From: Rhodococcus marinonascens NBRC 14363
Lineage (GTDB): Bacteria > Actinomycetota > Actinomycetes > Mycobacteriales > Mycobacteriaceae
Length of the DNA stretch: 64,000 nucleotides
Assembly: GCF_001894885.1 (NCBI RefSeq)
Contig: NZ_BCXB01000009.1
Coordinates: 62,001 to 126,000, forward strand
Direction of reading: 5' to 3'
In this document: one piece after another, positions 49,990 through 59,965 of the stretch
Layout of the letters: each line of letters opens with the position of its first letter
Position numbering within the stretch: the stretch's first letter is position 1
The notes under the pieces: model-generated
The model's database searches: none
Told to the model about the DNA's origin: nothing
What the model saw: the letters and a program-made list of their open reading frames with translations, nothing else
Made by a program: the position numbers and the translations under genes

Positions 49990-50695
49990 CGAGCATCCTC
50001 CCGAGGTCTGCGACGGTCCGTGCGCGGGTGTGCGCGCGATCGGCTTCGACGGGGAAGCCGTAACCCCACTCGACGAAGACCGTGGGAATACCCCAGTGTG
50101 CGGCGCCCAGTACGTCGTGGTCGCGGTCGCCGATCATCAGGACGTCGGCGGTGGCACCCTCGACGACGGTGATGCCGAGATTCTGTAGCGAGTGCTCGAT
50201 CACGTCCAGCTTGGACCGGCGACTGCCGTCATCGCTGGAACCGCCGATGAACTCGAAGTAGTGCGCGAGCCCGAAGTGCTCGAGGATGCGCACAGCGAAT
50301 CGTTCGGATTTCGACGTGGCCACAGCGAGCCGTCTACCGCTGTGGAGGGCGCGGGCGAGCACCTCCTCGATGCCGTCGAAGGTCGAGTTCTCGGCCCAAC
50401 CGATGCCGTCGTAGCGCTCGAGGTAGGCCGCGATCGCAAGCCGCGCGAGATCCTCTTCCAGTCCCAGCGACCGGAACGTGTCGATCATCGGTGGGCCGAC
50501 CACGCTGTCGATCATCTCGTCGGTCGGTTCCGGCTGCCCGATAGTCGCGAGCGCGTGCCGAAACCCGGCGTGAATGCCGGGTGCGGAGTCGGTGAGCGTG
50601 CCGTCGAGATCGAACAGCACGATCGGGGCCGATAGTGCCGAACGGGCGGACTGGGCCGAACGGGCGGAGGCCTGAGAGGTGGAGAGAGATGTCAC
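49976..50695 (-). CDS. HAD-family phosphatase (PtkA position)
   Basis: A 239-aa HAD hydrolase: nucleophile in IVLFDLDGTLTDSAPGIHAG, motif II Ser/Thr in LAVATSKSERFA, Lys in RRSKLDVIEHSLQ and the acidic motif in DVLMIGDRDHDVLGAAHWGI. It resembles phosphoglycolate phosphatase. In M. tuberculosis the gene here, Rv2232, was described as protein tyrosine kinase PtkA acting on PtpA. GTG 50695 is used; ATG 50722 is possible and would overlap the divergent cobC start. Confidence 0.84.
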   Translation of the reverse strand: MTSLSTSQASARSAQSARSALSAPIVLFDLDGTLTDSAPGIHAGFRHALATIGQPEPTDEMIDSVVGPPMIDTFRSLGLEEDLARLAIAAYLERYDGIGWAENSTFDGIEEVLARALHSGRRLAVATSKSERFAVRILEHFGLAHYFEFIGGSSDDGSRRSKLDVIEHSLQNLGITVVEGATADVLMIGDRDHDVLGAAHWGIPTVFVEWGYGFPVEADRAHTRARTVADLGRMLDAAV

Positions 50696-50724
50696 CGGAC
50701 CATTGTCCCCTAGGGTCGACATCT

Positions 50725-51759
50725 GTGGACATACGTGCCGGTAGTCGGGAAAGCCTGCGTCATCACGGTGACGCCGATCTGGTGCCCGGTCACCTCGATT
50801 TCGCTGTGAACGTGCAGGGCGACGGACCGCCGGGATGGTTGCGCCAGCGTCTCGCCGACGCGTTGCCTCGCCTAGGTTCCTATCCCACAGTTGCGGCCGA
50901 TCTCGCGGCCCGGACCGCAGTGGCCTCACGGCACGGTCGGAGTCCCGAGGAAGTGCTGCTCCTCGCGGGCGGGGCCGAGGGCTTCTCCCTGCTCCCACGG
51001 CTCGGAGCGAGGGCGGCCGCGGTGATCCATCCGTCGTTCACCGAACCGGAGTGGGCGCTGCAGGAGGCTCACGTGCCGGTCACCCAGGTGCTGCTCGAAG
51101 ACCCGTATTGTCTCGGCTCCGCAGCCGTCCCGGAATCCACCGACCTGGTGGTGGTCGGGAATCCGACCAATCCGACGTCGATGCTGCACCCTGCAGAGGA
51201 GATTCTGGCGTTGCGTCGCCCGGGCCGGATCGTGGTGGTCGACGAGGCGTTCTCCGACGCGGTACCGGGCGAGAGTGAATCACTGGCCGGTCATTCGCTC
51301 CCCGACGTACTGGTGCTGCGTAGTTTGACCAAGACTTGGGCGCTCGCGGGACTACGATGCGGGTACGCGCTCGGTTCCCCCGAGATCCTCGATCGGCTGC
51401 AGGTGGGTCGCGCGCACTGGCCTCTGGGCAGCCTTCAGGTGGAGGCGATCGCCGCGTGCAACGCCCCGGATGCCGTTGCCGCCGCCCGGGATCATGCTGT
51501 GGTGCTGGGGCGCTGGCGTGACGGCATGATCCGGCGGCTACGCAACATCGGCGTTGCGGTGCATCTGCCCGCTGCCGCGCCGTTCCTGCTGCTAAGTTTT
51601 CCGGACGGCGAACTGATGCGGGGGCATCTTCGTGAGCGGGGAATCGCCGTGCGGCGCTGCGACACCTTCCCCGGCCTCGGACCCGACTTTCTCCGGGTCG
51701 CGGTGCGGCCCCGGCAGCAGGCCGACGCCCTGATCGATGCGATGAAGGAGATCCTTTGA
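50725..51759 (+). CDS. cobC: histidinol-phosphate-type aminotransferase (CobC)
   Basis: A 344-aa PLP enzyme of fold type I. Its PLP Lys is in [20 protein letters not shown], the N-P-T motif is [15 protein letters not shown] and [16 protein letters not shown] carries the pyridine-binding Asp. By position (Rv2231c) it is the threonine-phosphate decarboxylase that makes the aminopropanol phosphate used by CobD; the motifs alone do not separate this from a HisC paralogue. GTG 50725 lies just 29 bases from the divergent HAD gene. It is the first of a four-gene series. Confidence 0.85.
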   Translation: MDIRAGSRESLRHHGDADLVPGHLDFAVNVQGDGPPGWLRQRLADALPRLGSYPTVAADLAARTAVASRHGRSPEEVLLLAGGAEGFSLLPRLGARAAAVIHPSFTEPEWALQEAHVPVTQVLLEDPYCLGSAAVPESTDLVVVGNPTNPTSMLHPAEEILALRRPGRIVVVDEAFSDAVPGESESLAGHSLPDVLVLRSLTKTWALAGLRCGYALGSPEILDRLQVGRAHWPLGSLQVEAIAACNAPDAVAAARDHAVVLGRWRDGMIRRLRNIGVAVHLPAAAPFLLLSFPDGELMRGHLRERGIAVRRCDTFPGLGPDFLRVAVRPRQQADALIDAMKEIL

Positions 51760-52892
51760 GTTCGGTTCGTCTCGCCGATGTGATCGCGGCGCTGGATTCC
51801 GCCTACCCGCCCGCGCTGGCGGAATCCTGGGATTCGGTCGGCCTGGTGTGCGGCGACCCCGAGGACGCGGTCACGACGGTGATGGTCGCGGTGGATCCGA
51901 CGGCTACGGTGGTCGACGAGGCCATCGACGCCGGTGCCGACTTACTCGTCGTCCACCACCCATTGCTGCTACGCGGAGTCGACACGGTCGGAGCCCACAC
52001 CCCGAAGGGAGCGTTGGTGCACAGGCTGATCAAGGCCGGATGCGCCCTGTTCACCGCGCACACCAACGCCGATTCCGCGGACCCCGGGGTGTCCGACGCT
52101 CTGGCGGCGACCCTCGGACTGATCGTGACCGGCCCGATCGAGCCGCAACCAGGCGAGGACCTCGACAAATGGGCAGTCCTGGTGCCGGTCGGCGACGCAG
52201 ATAGGGTGCGTTCCGCGCTGTTCGATGCAGGGGCCGGGTACGTCGGCAACTACCGCGACTGCAGCTGGTCCGTCACCGGGCAGGGGCAGTTCTTGCCGAC
52301 CGACGGTGCGAACCCCAGGCTCGGCGCGATCGGCGCACCCGAAGCTCTCGAGGAGTGCAGGCTCGAGGTGATTGCCCCACGGGGCATCCGGCAGAAGGTT
52401 CTCGCTGCGATGCGGGCTGCCCATCCGTTTGAGGAGGTCGGGTTCGACGTGATGGAGATGGCGACGTTCCCTAGTCCACGAGGCCTGGGGCGGGTGGGAG
52501 AACTGGCCGAGCCGCTGTCGCTGCGCGACTTCACGGACCGGGTCGCAGACGCTTTGCCCGCCACGGCCGGTGACGTGCGGGCCGCCGGCGACCCCGAGGC
52601 CACTATCCGCACCGTCGCCGTCTGCGGGGGCTCCGGCGACTCGCTTCTGGGCGCGGTCTTCAGACTCGGTGTGGACGCCTATGTGACCGCCGACCTGCGT
52701 CATCACCCCGCGGACGAGCACCTGCGCGTCGGCGGACCGGCCTTGATCGACGTCGCGCACTGGGCCAGCGAGCGGCCGTGGTGTGACCAGGCCAAGGGTG
52801 TGATGGACGTCGCATTCGCACAGACGCCGCAATGGCAGGTGCTGCTGTCGTCCGTCAGGACCGATCCGTGGTCGCTTCGCGCATCGTCGTAG
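51756..52892 (+). CDS. Nif3-like dinuclear metal centre protein
   Basis: A 378-aa YbgI/Nif3-family protein. Metal ligands are visible in [31 protein letters not shown] and, near the end, [17 protein letters not shown] with [13 protein letters not shown]. The middle insertion (about 130-260) is the PII-like domain of the long form. Often annotated as GTP cyclohydrolase I type 2-like; the biological role is not settled. It begins with TTG 51756 inside the cobC stop. Confidence 0.88.
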   Translation: MSSVRLADVIAALDSAYPPALAESWDSVGLVCGDPEDAVTTVMVAVDPTATVVDEAIDAGADLLVVHHPLLLRGVDTVGAHTPKGALVHRLIKAGCALFTAHTNADSADPGVSDALAATLGLIVTGPIEPQPGEDLDKWAVLVPVGDADRVRSALFDAGAGYVGNYRDCSWSVTGQGQFLPTDGANPRLGAIGAPEALEECRLEVIAPRGIRQKVLAAMRAAHPFEEVGFDVMEMATFPSPRGLGRVGELAEPLSLRDFTDRVADALPATAGDVRAAGDPEATIRTVAVCGGSGDSLLGAVFRLGVDAYVTADLRHHPADEHLRVGGPALIDVAHWASERPWCDQAKGVMDVAFAQTPQWQVLLSSVRTDPWSLRASS

Positions 52893-52990
52893 CCTGGTGC
52901 GGCTGGAGGAGGGGATATGCGGGGTACGGTTGACCACTCAGCCATCTGCACAGAAGATCCCTCAACAGAAGACAGCAGGAGTTACCACGC

Positions 52991-53728
52991 GTGAACGTCG
53001 AACCACAGGTGCAGTCCAAGCTTCTCGACCTCGCCGGCGTCGATGCGGAGCTGTCGAGGATCGCCCACCGGCGCACCTCGCTTCCCGAGCGTCAGGAGGT
53101 CGAGCGGCTAGAGGCGGAGCGTGTCAAACGCAAGGATGCCGCGGTGGCCGTGGAGATCATCCTCGACGATCTCGACCGTGACATCCGCAAGCTCGAAAGC
53201 GAGGTCGATGCCGTCCGTCAGCGTGTGGCCCGCGACCGCACGCTCCTCGAGAGCGGGTCGGTGGGGGCGAAGCAGCTCACCGAACTCGAGCACGAACTCG
53301 GTAGCCTCGCCCGCCGTCAGGGACTGTTGGAGGACGAACTGCTCGAGGTGATGGAGCAGCGGGAGGCTTCACAGTCAGATCACGACCACGCGGGTGCGCA
53401 GTTGTCGCAGATCGAGCAAGACCTTATCGACGCTTCCAGGCGCCGCGACGACGCCGTTGCGGATCTGGACGCCGCGGAACAGCGCTGCATGCGAGACCGC
53501 GCAGCACTTGCCGATCAGTTCCCAGCCGATCTGATCACCGTCTACGAGAAGCAGCGCAGCCAGAACGGTGTCGGAGCCGCGCTGCTTCAAGCGCGGCGCT
53601 GCGGTGCGTGCCGCATCGAACTCGACCGCGGCGAGATCTCGCGCATCGCAATTTCCGCACCGGACGCGGTCGTGCGCTGCCCCGAATGCGGCGGGATCCT
53701 GGTGCGTACCAAGGAATCCGGTCTGTGA
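52991..53728 (+). CDS. coiled-coil protein with C4 zinc ribbon
   Basis: A 245-aa protein: two long helices with heptads (residues about 30-175; LEAERVKRKDAAVAVEIILD, ELEHELGSLARRQGLLEDEL) forming a hairpin, then a zinc ribbon with CGACRIELDRGEISRI and CPECGGILV. The family (Rv2229c type) is thought to bind nucleic acids or to aid the RNase H partner, without proof. GTG 52991; the TGA overlaps the start of the RNase H gene. Confidence 0.87.
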   Translation: MNVEPQVQSKLLDLAGVDAELSRIAHRRTSLPERQEVERLEAERVKRKDAAVAVEIILDDLDRDIRKLESEVDAVRQRVARDRTLLESGSVGAKQLTELEHELGSLARRQGLLEDELLEVMEQREASQSDHDHAGAQLSQIEQDLIDASRRRDDAVADLDAAEQRCMRDRAALADQFPADLITVYEKQRSQNGVGAALLQARRCGACRIELDRGEISRIAISAPDAVVRCPECGGILVRTKESGL

Positions 53729-54846
53729 GTGTCGGTCGGGTTGTCGTCGAGGCCGACGGTGGTTCGCGCGGCAACCCGGGCCCGGCAGGCTATGGTGCCG
53801 TGGTTTTCGACGCCACGCACAACACCGTTCTCGCGCAGCGCTGGGAAAGCCTCGGTGTGGCGACCAACAACGTCGCCGAATACCGGGGACTGATCGCGGG
53901 CCTCACCGCGGCGGCCGAACTCGGTGCGTCGACGGTAGACGTACGGATGGACTCCAAGCTGGTGGTCGAACAGATGTCCGGGCGGTGGAAGGTGAAGCAC
54001 TCGGACATGATTCCGTTGCAGCGCAATGCATCCGAGATCGCCCGACAGTTCGAGCAGGTCAGCTACACGTGGATCCCACGCGCTGAGAACTCGCACGCAG
54101 ACCGACTCGCGAACCAAGCGATGGACGACGTGGCCTCCGGGCTCGAGAACGAGTCGGTGCCGACTACCTTGCAGGCCACGCCCGCGATCCCGTTGCAGGC
54201 ATCGTCTGCGGCAGCGGGCTGGGTGGACGCGCTGGGTGCCCCGACCCGGATGCTGTTGCTGCGGCACGGGCAGACCTCGTTGTCCGTCGAACGACGCTAC
54301 TCCGGCCGGGGGAATCCGGCTCTCACTGAAATGGGACGCGCACAGGCGGATGGTGCGGCCAAACGCCTTGCCGGACATGATGGAATCGTTGCAGTCGTGT
54401 CTTCGCCCCTCGTTCGCGCGCAGCAGACCGCTGCCGCTGCCGCAGCCGCACTCGGGCTTCCCGTCGCCGTGTTCGACGGCCTCACCGAGACCGACTTCGG
54501 CGAGTGGGAGGGCCTCACGTTCAGGGAGGCCGCGGACCGCGACCCCGAACTGCACCGCCGCTGGTTGTCGGACACTTCGGTCCGGCCGCCGTCGGGGGAG
54601 AGCTTCGACGAGGTGCGCGAGCGCATGGTCCGAGTCCGGGACGACCTCACTGCGTCCTACGCCGGCGGCACCATCCTCGTGGTCACCCACGTGACCCCCA
54701 TCAAGACCCTGCTGCAACTTGCACTCGACGCGGGACCGTCGCTGCTGTACCGGTTGCATCTGGATCTCGCGTCGCTGAGTATCGCCGATTTCTACCCCGA
54801 CGGCGGCTCGTCCGTCAGCTTGGTCAACGACACCTCCCACGTCTGA
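53725..54846 (+). CDS. bifunctional RNase H / acid phosphatase
   Basis: A 373-aa fusion as in M. tuberculosis Rv2228c. Residues 1-135 are a type I RNase HI with catalytic acids in VVVEADGGSRGNPGPAGYGA, NNVAEYRGLI and VRMDSKLVVEQM, cleaving RNA in RNA-DNA hybrids. Residues 170-373 are a histidine phosphatase with LLLRHGQTSL and VTHVTPIKTLL, related to alpha-ribazole phosphatase of the B12 path. GTG 53725 overlaps the previous stop. The phosphatase half fits the cobalamin theme of cobD and cobC nearby. Confidence 0.92.
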   Translation: MSVGRVVVEADGGSRGNPGPAGYGAVVFDATHNTVLAQRWESLGVATNNVAEYRGLIAGLTAAAELGASTVDVRMDSKLVVEQMSGRWKVKHSDMIPLQRNASEIARQFEQVSYTWIPRAENSHADRLANQAMDDVASGLENESVPTTLQATPAIPLQASSAAAGWVDALGAPTRMLLLRHGQTSLSVERRYSGRGNPALTEMGRAQADGAAKRLAGHDGIVAVVSSPLVRAQQTAAAAAAALGLPVAVFDGLTETDFGEWEGLTFREAADRDPELHRRWLSDTSVRPPSGESFDEVRERMVRVRDDLTASYAGGTILVVTHVTPIKTLLQLALDAGPSLLYRLHLDLASLSIADFYPDGGSSVSLVNDTSHV

Positions 54847-54853
54847 GGATTTG

Positions 54854-56083
54854 TCAGAGCACGAGCCACAGCGCGGTCACCGCGGCGAGCAGGGTCAGCG
54901 GTGTCGTCGCCAATGCGAGAACGGTGAAAGTCCTCAGATCTGGGGGTGAACCGGCGCGGGCCGCGACTCGTCGCCACAACATGATCGCGAGCGATCCTAC
55001 GTAGGTGAGGTTGGGGCCGAGGTTGACGCCGAGCAGCATGGCCAGGATCAGCCCTGTCGGCGCACCAGTTCCCAGCGCAGCCAGCAGAAGCAGTGTCGCG
55101 GGAAGATTGTTGACCAGATTTGCCGCGACCGCCGCGACGACAGCCATCAGCAGCAACCCCAGGAAGGTCGTGTCGGTGGGCAGTCTCGAGCCGATCCAGT
55201 CGCCGATCGGACCGTTCGCGACTCCTGCGACGACGACCCCTAAGATCAGGACGAACGCGCAGAACCACGCGTCGACCGAATAAGCGATGCGTCCGAGGTT
55301 GGTCCGCCCCTGTTGAAGCGCGACCATGCCAAGCACGATCGCCCCCGCTGCAGCCACCCATGCGGGCGCGACTCCCACGAAGCCCGACACCGCGAAGCCC
55401 ACGAGTGTTGCCGCGATGATCGACAGCGCGGCCGTCGGTGCCGCGGTTTCGGGGTGCGGTGCGGGTTCGGCGTCGGGCCGCACGAGGTGCCGTCGGAAGA
55501 ACAGTCGGAACAGGATCAATTCAACGACGATCGAGACCATCCACGGCAACGCCATGATGGTGGCGAAATGCAGGAAACTCAGCCCGGTGGCGGAGAAGGC
55601 AATGAGGTTGGTGAGGTTGGACACCGGGAGCAGGGTCGAAGCCGTGTTCGACAGGTGAGCACTGGCGTACGAGTGCGGCCGCGGATCCATGTGCAGCGAT
55701 CGGGCGGTAGCGATCACCACCGGGGTCAACAGGATGACAGTGGCATCGAGACTGAGCACTGCGGTAGTAAGTGCCGCGGACCCGAACACGAGTGTCAGCA
55801 ATCTCTTCGGGTCATCGCGTGCCCTGTGTCTGAGCAGGCCCGCGATCCAGGTGAACACTCCCATGGCGTCCGCGAGGTGTGCGAGGACGAGGATCGCGGC
55901 CAGGAACCCCACGGTCGGGGCCATCTCGGTCACCTCGCCCCACGCCTCGGACGGTGTCACCAGCCCCACCGCCAACACGACTGCAGCCGCCGGCGCGGTG
56001 GCGACGATCTCGGGAAGGCCGCGGGGGCGAACGACCGCGAAGACGAGGACCGCGGCGACGAGCGTCACCGCCAGAATTGTCAC
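54854..56083 (-). CDS. ArsB/NhaD-type permease
   Basis: A 409-aa membrane protein with about eleven hydrophobic segments. The ion-transporter superfamily signature includes VLSLDATVILLTPVVIATAR, NTASTLLPVSNLTNLIAFSA and, in the second half, NLVNNLPATLLLLAALGTGA with LGVNLGPNLTYVGSLAIML. This matches the SLC13/ArsB group; arsenite or Na+/H+ antiport are possible, the substrate cannot be told. No arsR or arsC is nearby. It is convergent with the RNase H gene. Confidence 0.85.
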   Translation of the reverse strand: MTILAVTLVAAVLVFAVVRPRGLPEIVATAPAAAVVLAVGLVTPSEAWGEVTEMAPTVGFLAAILVLAHLADAMGVFTWIAGLLRHRARDDPKRLLTLVFGSAALTTAVLSLDATVILLTPVVIATARSLHMDPRPHSYASAHLSNTASTLLPVSNLTNLIAFSATGLSFLHFATIMALPWMVSIVVELILFRLFFRRHLVRPDAEPAPHPETAAPTAALSIIAATLVGFAVSGFVGVAPAWVAAAGAIVLGMVALQQGRTNLGRIAYSVDAWFCAFVLILGVVVAGVANGPIGDWIGSRLPTDTTFLGLLLMAVVAAVAANLVNNLPATLLLLAALGTGAPTGLILAMLLGVNLGPNLTYVGSLAIMLWRRVAARAGSPPDLRTFTVLALATTPLTLLAAVTALWLVL

Positions 56084-56090
56084 CGCGGCA

Positions 56091-56618
56091 TCACACCAGA
56101 AGCTTCCGGAGTGTGCGCAGATTCCGGGTGGTTGTAAAAGCCTTGAGTTTGGGCGCGCCGGTTCTCTTCCCGAACCTGCTCTTCAGTGTCATACCTCGTT
56201 CGACTTCCCAATACAGGACGCCGTCACCGGCCTGAACGCGTTCGATCTCGGGATCGAGTTCGTCCCGAAGGCTCGCCAACTCGTCCAGGACCTCAGGCTC
56301 GGGCGATACCAGAACGTACGGGTGCCAACCCTCACGTTCGGGATCGAACGGGTAGTTGTCGACGATCCTCCGGATCGTGTCGACCTCAAGCACGAATACC
56401 CAGGCTTCGTAGTGGAATTCGGCACGGAGAGCCGTTTCGATCCCGCACTCGAGTGCGGGGACGTCGGCGCGGTCGGAATCGAACAGCACGTTGCCGGATG
56501 CCAGGACGGTCTTCACGTTGTCGAATCCCAGATCACTGAAGGTATTACGCAGGTCGACCATCTTGATGTTGATGCCGCCCACGTTGATACCGCGCAACAG
56601 TGCGGCGTATCGAGTCAT
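56091..56618 (-). CDS. DUF1697 protein
   Basis: A 175-aa protein of family DUF1697: RYAALLRGINVGGINIKMVD, LGFDNVKTVLASGNVLFDSD and ending RNLRTLRKLL. It is a single-domain cytosolic protein of unknown role. ATG 56618 is the start of similarity, the frame being open further upstream over rnpB. It ends 7 bases from the permease start on the same strand. Confidence 0.87.
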   Translation of the reverse strand: MTRYAALLRGINVGGINIKMVDLRNTFSDLGFDNVKTVLASGNVLFDSDRADVPALECGIETALRAEFHYEAWVFVLEVDTIRRIVDNYPFDPEREGWHPYVLVSPEPEVLDELASLRDELDPEIERVQAGDGVLYWEVERGMTLKSRFGKRTGAPKLKAFTTTRNLRTLRKLLV

Positions 56619-56673
56619 CTCTCGACCATAGTGCGGTGCCGGGTCAGGTTCGGGCGAGCGGTAGTCTTGTCGG

Positions 56674-57124
<451 letters not shown>

Positions 57125-57486
57125 CTCCCGATACCTGACCTGGTTGTGGTCCCAGATCTGGTTCGCGTCCACGCCTCGATACCTTCAGCGCAGAATCAAC
57201 TCGCTGTCCGAGGTCGACGAGAGCAGGCGGGCACAGGTTGCGGCAGCAAGCGCGGCCGCTTAGCTGGGAACACCCTCGATCCTGCATCCCATATCGCCCG
57301 ACCAACCCTCCCGAATGTGTGGACATATCCGTGCGAAAGCGTGTAGTTCTGCATGTCAGGCGAACCGGCTGGAGGAATCGGGTCGGCTCAGTCGGCATAG
57401 TGCGCTGCTTCGAGATCGGCGCCCTCACCGCCCGCCACGGTGACCCTAGGATGGGGTGCGGGGGTTGAGTGAGGGAGCAGGAAGCA
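57125..57486. other. intergenic region after rnpB
   Basis: No supportable gene. A short G/C-rich inverted structure near 57225-57260 could end rnpB transcription. The last bases, AGGGAGCAGGAAGCA, are the ribosome site of the next gene. Confidence 0.45.
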
Positions 57487-58437
57487 GTGACCACTGAGCC
57501 CATTTCCACGAACGGCAAGAAGGCCTGTATTCGTGCGGCGACCAGCCCATACGGACCTGACGACGAACGGGGGGCGCTGAACCTGCTCAGTGCTGAACGG
57601 CAGGAATCCATTGTCGCCCGCGCCGACGCGTCGTCGGTGTACGACCTGAGTATCGACTACTTCGTAGGCATGCCCAGCGTTCAAGCTGCAGGTGATCCTG
57701 CATACCAAATCTACATGAGCCACACTCCCATCGGGACTGTGGTCGACAATCTCAACGGTGCAGGCGAGCGTTTGAACCGCCATGTCTGCTTCTCCGGCGA
57801 TGTGATCTTCATGTACACCCATACCGGAACTCATATCGACGCTCTCAACCACTTCGGTGTCGACGGCGCGATCTACAACGGCTTCACGGCAGAGGAGAAC
57901 CTAGGCAGCCGGCATTGGATGCGCGCCGGCGCCGAGACGATCCCCCCGATCGTCGCGAGAGGTGTCCTCCTCGACATCGCCGGAATCAAGGGGGTCGACT
58001 GCCTGCCGGACTCGTACGCGATCACTGTCGAAGATTGCAAGGAGTCTCTCGACCGCCAAGGTCTCACCCTCCAGGAGGGCGACGTCGCACTCGTTCGGAC
58101 CGGCCGGATGCGCTACTGGCCGGATGCGGCGAAAGTACTCGGCTGCCCGCCTGGACTTGGGCTGGAGGCGGCCCGCTGGCTCACCGGCCAATCCATCTCA
58201 GCGATCGCATCGGACCAGGAGTGCGTCGAGGTCGGACCCTCTGAGCACGAAGATAACTGGTTGCCAGGGCACTGCCATTTCCTGGCGGAGGCAGGGGTTC
58301 CGATGATCGAGCTCGTCAACCTGGAGGAACTCGCCCGTGACCGTGTCTACGAGTTCTGCCTCATCGCTGCACCGATCAGGCTGCGAGGTGCCTCCGGAGC
58401 TCCGCTGCGTCCGCTTGCAATGCCGTTGAAGGGATAG
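57487..58437 (+). CDS. cyclase-family metal-dependent hydrolase
   Basis: A 316-aa protein of the kynurenine formamidase/cyclase family. The metal-binding motif is MYTHTGTHIDALNHFG (HxGTHxDxxxH), with GVLLDIAGIKGVDCLP and the later GQSISAIASDQECVEVG and HCHFLAEAGVPMIELVNLEE. Such enzymes hydrolyse amides, lactones or imides; the longer N-terminal form seen here is common in actinobacterial aromatic or polyketide metabolism, but the substrate is unknown. GTG 57487 with GGAGCAGGAAG upstream is preferred to GTG 57469. It stands alone, convergent with the dehydratase pair. Confidence 0.84.
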   Translation: MTTEPISTNGKKACIRAATSPYGPDDERGALNLLSAERQESIVARADASSVYDLSIDYFVGMPSVQAAGDPAYQIYMSHTPIGTVVDNLNGAGERLNRHVCFSGDVIFMYTHTGTHIDALNHFGVDGAIYNGFTAEENLGSRHWMRAGAETIPPIVARGVLLDIAGIKGVDCLPDSYAITVEDCKESLDRQGLTLQEGDVALVRTGRMRYWPDAAKVLGCPPGLGLEAARWLTGQSISAIASDQECVEVGPSEHEDNWLPGHCHFLAEAGVPMIELVNLEELARDRVYEFCLIAAPIRLRGASGAPLRPLAMPLKG

Positions 58438-58483
58438 GCACTCAGCGGCACGACGAACCGAAGCGCTATTGCTCTCGCAGCGT

Positions 58484-58903
58484 TCAGCACAGTGAGATCC
58501 ACACCTGTGAACGCCCGAGTACGGTGCGTCCGTCGAACGTGACGGTCAGATCGATTCTCGCGGTACCAGCATCCTGGTCGACCTGCCCTACCTCGGCGAC
58601 CACGTCGACGACCGCACCTCCCTCCGGGTCGACGATCACGGGCTTGGTGAAGCGGGCCCGGTAGCCGGTGATCCTGGCCGGGTCGCCGAGCCAGTCGACG
58701 ACGCATTGCGTCGACATCCCCAGCGTCAGCATGCCGTGTGCCACTACGCCCGGAAGGCCGACGGACTTCGCGGCGGCGTCGCGGTAGTGGATGGGATTGA
58801 AGTCACCCGACGCCCCGGCGTAGCGAACCAGTGATTCGCGGGTCACGTGGTAGCGCGCCTTGGCGACGGTGTCGCCAAGCAGGATTCGCTGGGAGGACGT
58901 CAT
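58484..58903 (-). CDS. MaoC-type hydroxyacyl dehydratase, HadB-like
   Basis: A 139-aa hot-dog protein with the catalytic hydratase motif YAGASGDFNPIHYRDAAAKS (Asp and His) and GVVAHGMLTLGMSTQCVVDW. HadB-type subunits dehydrate (3R)-hydroxyacyl-ACP in FAS-II, working with a HadA or HadC partner that lacks the catalytic pair. ATG 58903 overlaps the stop of the HadA-like gene, so the two should form one enzyme. In mycobacteria the main had genes lie elsewhere, near rpmG; this is probably a second pair. Confidence 0.84.
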   Translation of the reverse strand: MTSSQRILLGDTVAKARYHVTRESLVRYAGASGDFNPIHYRDAAAKSVGLPGVVAHGMLTLGMSTQCVVDWLGDPARITGYRARFTKPVIVDPEGGAVVDVVAEVGQVDQDAGTARIDLTVTFDGRTVLGRSQVWISLC

Positions 58904-59346
58904 TGGTCACCTCTGACGAAAAGGTTGGAGGTGATCGTGCTTACGTGATCGCCTGTAGCGTCGACGATCTTGATGTCGGCCACGAGCAGTGTGTGTACGC
59001 CGCGCGGCGTCACGCCGGTGATGGTCAACACAGCGGAAAGTTCGTCGCCCGCGACGACGGGGCGTAGGGAGCGGGCATGTTCCGCGCTGTGTACCAGATT
59101 GCTGGATTTGATACCCGTGGTCGGATCCGCGACCAGCTGCGCGAGTGCACGTCCCTGGACGATGACGGGAAACGTAGGCGGTGCAACGAGATCAGCATGG
59201 CCTGCGGCGCGAGCGCTGACGACGTCGAAGGAGGTCGTGTTGGTGGAGAAGACTGCGCGTGCGAACTCCCGGATCTTCTCGCGACCGACGAGGTATGGCC
59301 TGGTCGGCGGGTAGACACGACCCTCGATCTCTGGATTGACTGCCAT
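58900..59346 (-). CDS. FAS1-type dehydratase subunit, HadA-like
   Basis: A 148-aa protein of the MaoC N-terminal (UPF0336/HadA) type: GRVYPPTRPYLVGREKIREF, ADLVAPPTFPVIVQGRALAQ and LVHSAEHARSLRPVVAGDEL. HadA provides substrate binding while HadB supplies the catalytic residues. ATG 59346. Four 16-bp tandem repeats lie 68-131 bases upstream of the start. Confidence 0.83.
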   Translation of the reverse strand: MAVNPEIEGRVYPPTRPYLVGREKIREFARAVFSTNTTSFDVVSARAAGHADLVAPPTFPVIVQGRALAQLVADPTTGIKSSNLVHSAEHARSLRPVVAGDELSAVLTITGVTPRGVHTLLVADIKIVDATGDHVSTITSNLFVRGDQ

Positions 59347-59413
59347 TCCTCAAGCCTAGAGAGGTCCGAACCGGTAGGAGGTGTGAAGCGGTCGAGGACT
59401 TGTCGCGAATCTG

Positions 59414-59477
59414 CCAGACATGGTGAAGCCCAGACACGGTGAAGCCCAGACACGGTGAAGCCCAGACACGGCGAAGC
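59414..59477 (+). repeat. four 16-bp tandem repeats
   Basis: CCAGACACGGTGAAGC repeated four times without spacers; unit 1 and unit 4 each differ at one position. It is not a CRISPR array, having no spacers. Confidence 0.9.
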
Positions 59478-59521
59478 CACTGCCGCCCGTGACGGCAGGA
59501 GCTTTCAGTTGTCGACAGCCG

Positions 59522-59614
59522 TCAGCCGGGGTCGACCATCAGCAGTTGGGCCCAGTACGTGGCGCCCTCGGCACCGAGGTAGGGAAGCAGTTGGTCGAAA
59601 ACGATTGTTGACAT
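59522..59614 (-). CDS. 30-aa putative small protein
   Basis: A frame from ATG 59614 preceded by GGGGCGAG: STIVFDQLLPYLGAEGATYW then AQLLMVDPG. It has a regular amphipathic helix. The evidence is only the ribosome site and composition; function unknown. Confidence 0.33.
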   Translation of the reverse strand: MSTIVFDQLLPYLGAEGATYWAQLLMVDPG

Positions 59615-59772
59615 CTCGCCCCGTTCTTTGTTCAAGCACTGTTTGCTGAAGACAGAACGTGTGCACCACGCTCATTGACGCCGGTGAACGGATCCCCCGG
59701 ACAGAGCTAGGACGATAGCAGCCCAAGCACGATCCCAACCCCCATCGGCCCGACCAGTGTCACACTGAAGAC

Positions 59773-59958
59773 ATGAAAGACGAGGATCATCTCTGGTACT
59801 ACGACATAGAGAACGGAACCGTCACGCAGGGAAAGGCGGCGTCGTCCTTGTCCAGGATGGGGCCGTATCCAGACCGAGACTCTGCCGAGGCAGCTTTGCA
59901 GATCGCCGCTGAACGGAACAAGGCGGCGGACCGGGCCGACAAGGAGTGGAACAACTAG
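59773..59958 (+). CDS. small conserved actinobacterial protein
   Basis: A 61-aa acidic protein: DEDHLWYYDIENGTVTQGKA then SRMGPYPDRDSAEAALQIAA. The GPYPDRxSAExAL pattern is typical of small SPOR-like proteins found across Actinobacteria; role unknown. It ends 8 bases from the convergent pip gene. Confidence 0.72.
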   Translation: MKDEDHLWYYDIENGTVTQGKAASSLSRMGPYPDRDSAEAALQIAAERNKAADRADKEWNN

Positions 59959-59965
59959 CGGGGCG

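Larger units (their letters stand above)
59347..59772. other. intergenic region with tandem repeat and a tiny frame
   Basis: Apart from the 16-bp repeat array and the 30-aa frame described separately I see no gene. The stretch should hold the promoter of the HadA/HadB-like pair and that of the small gene at 59773. Confidence 0.45.

Noticed and set aside
59414-59477. CRISPR array
   Set aside because: The 16-bp units are directly joined; there are no spacers and no cas genes in the window.
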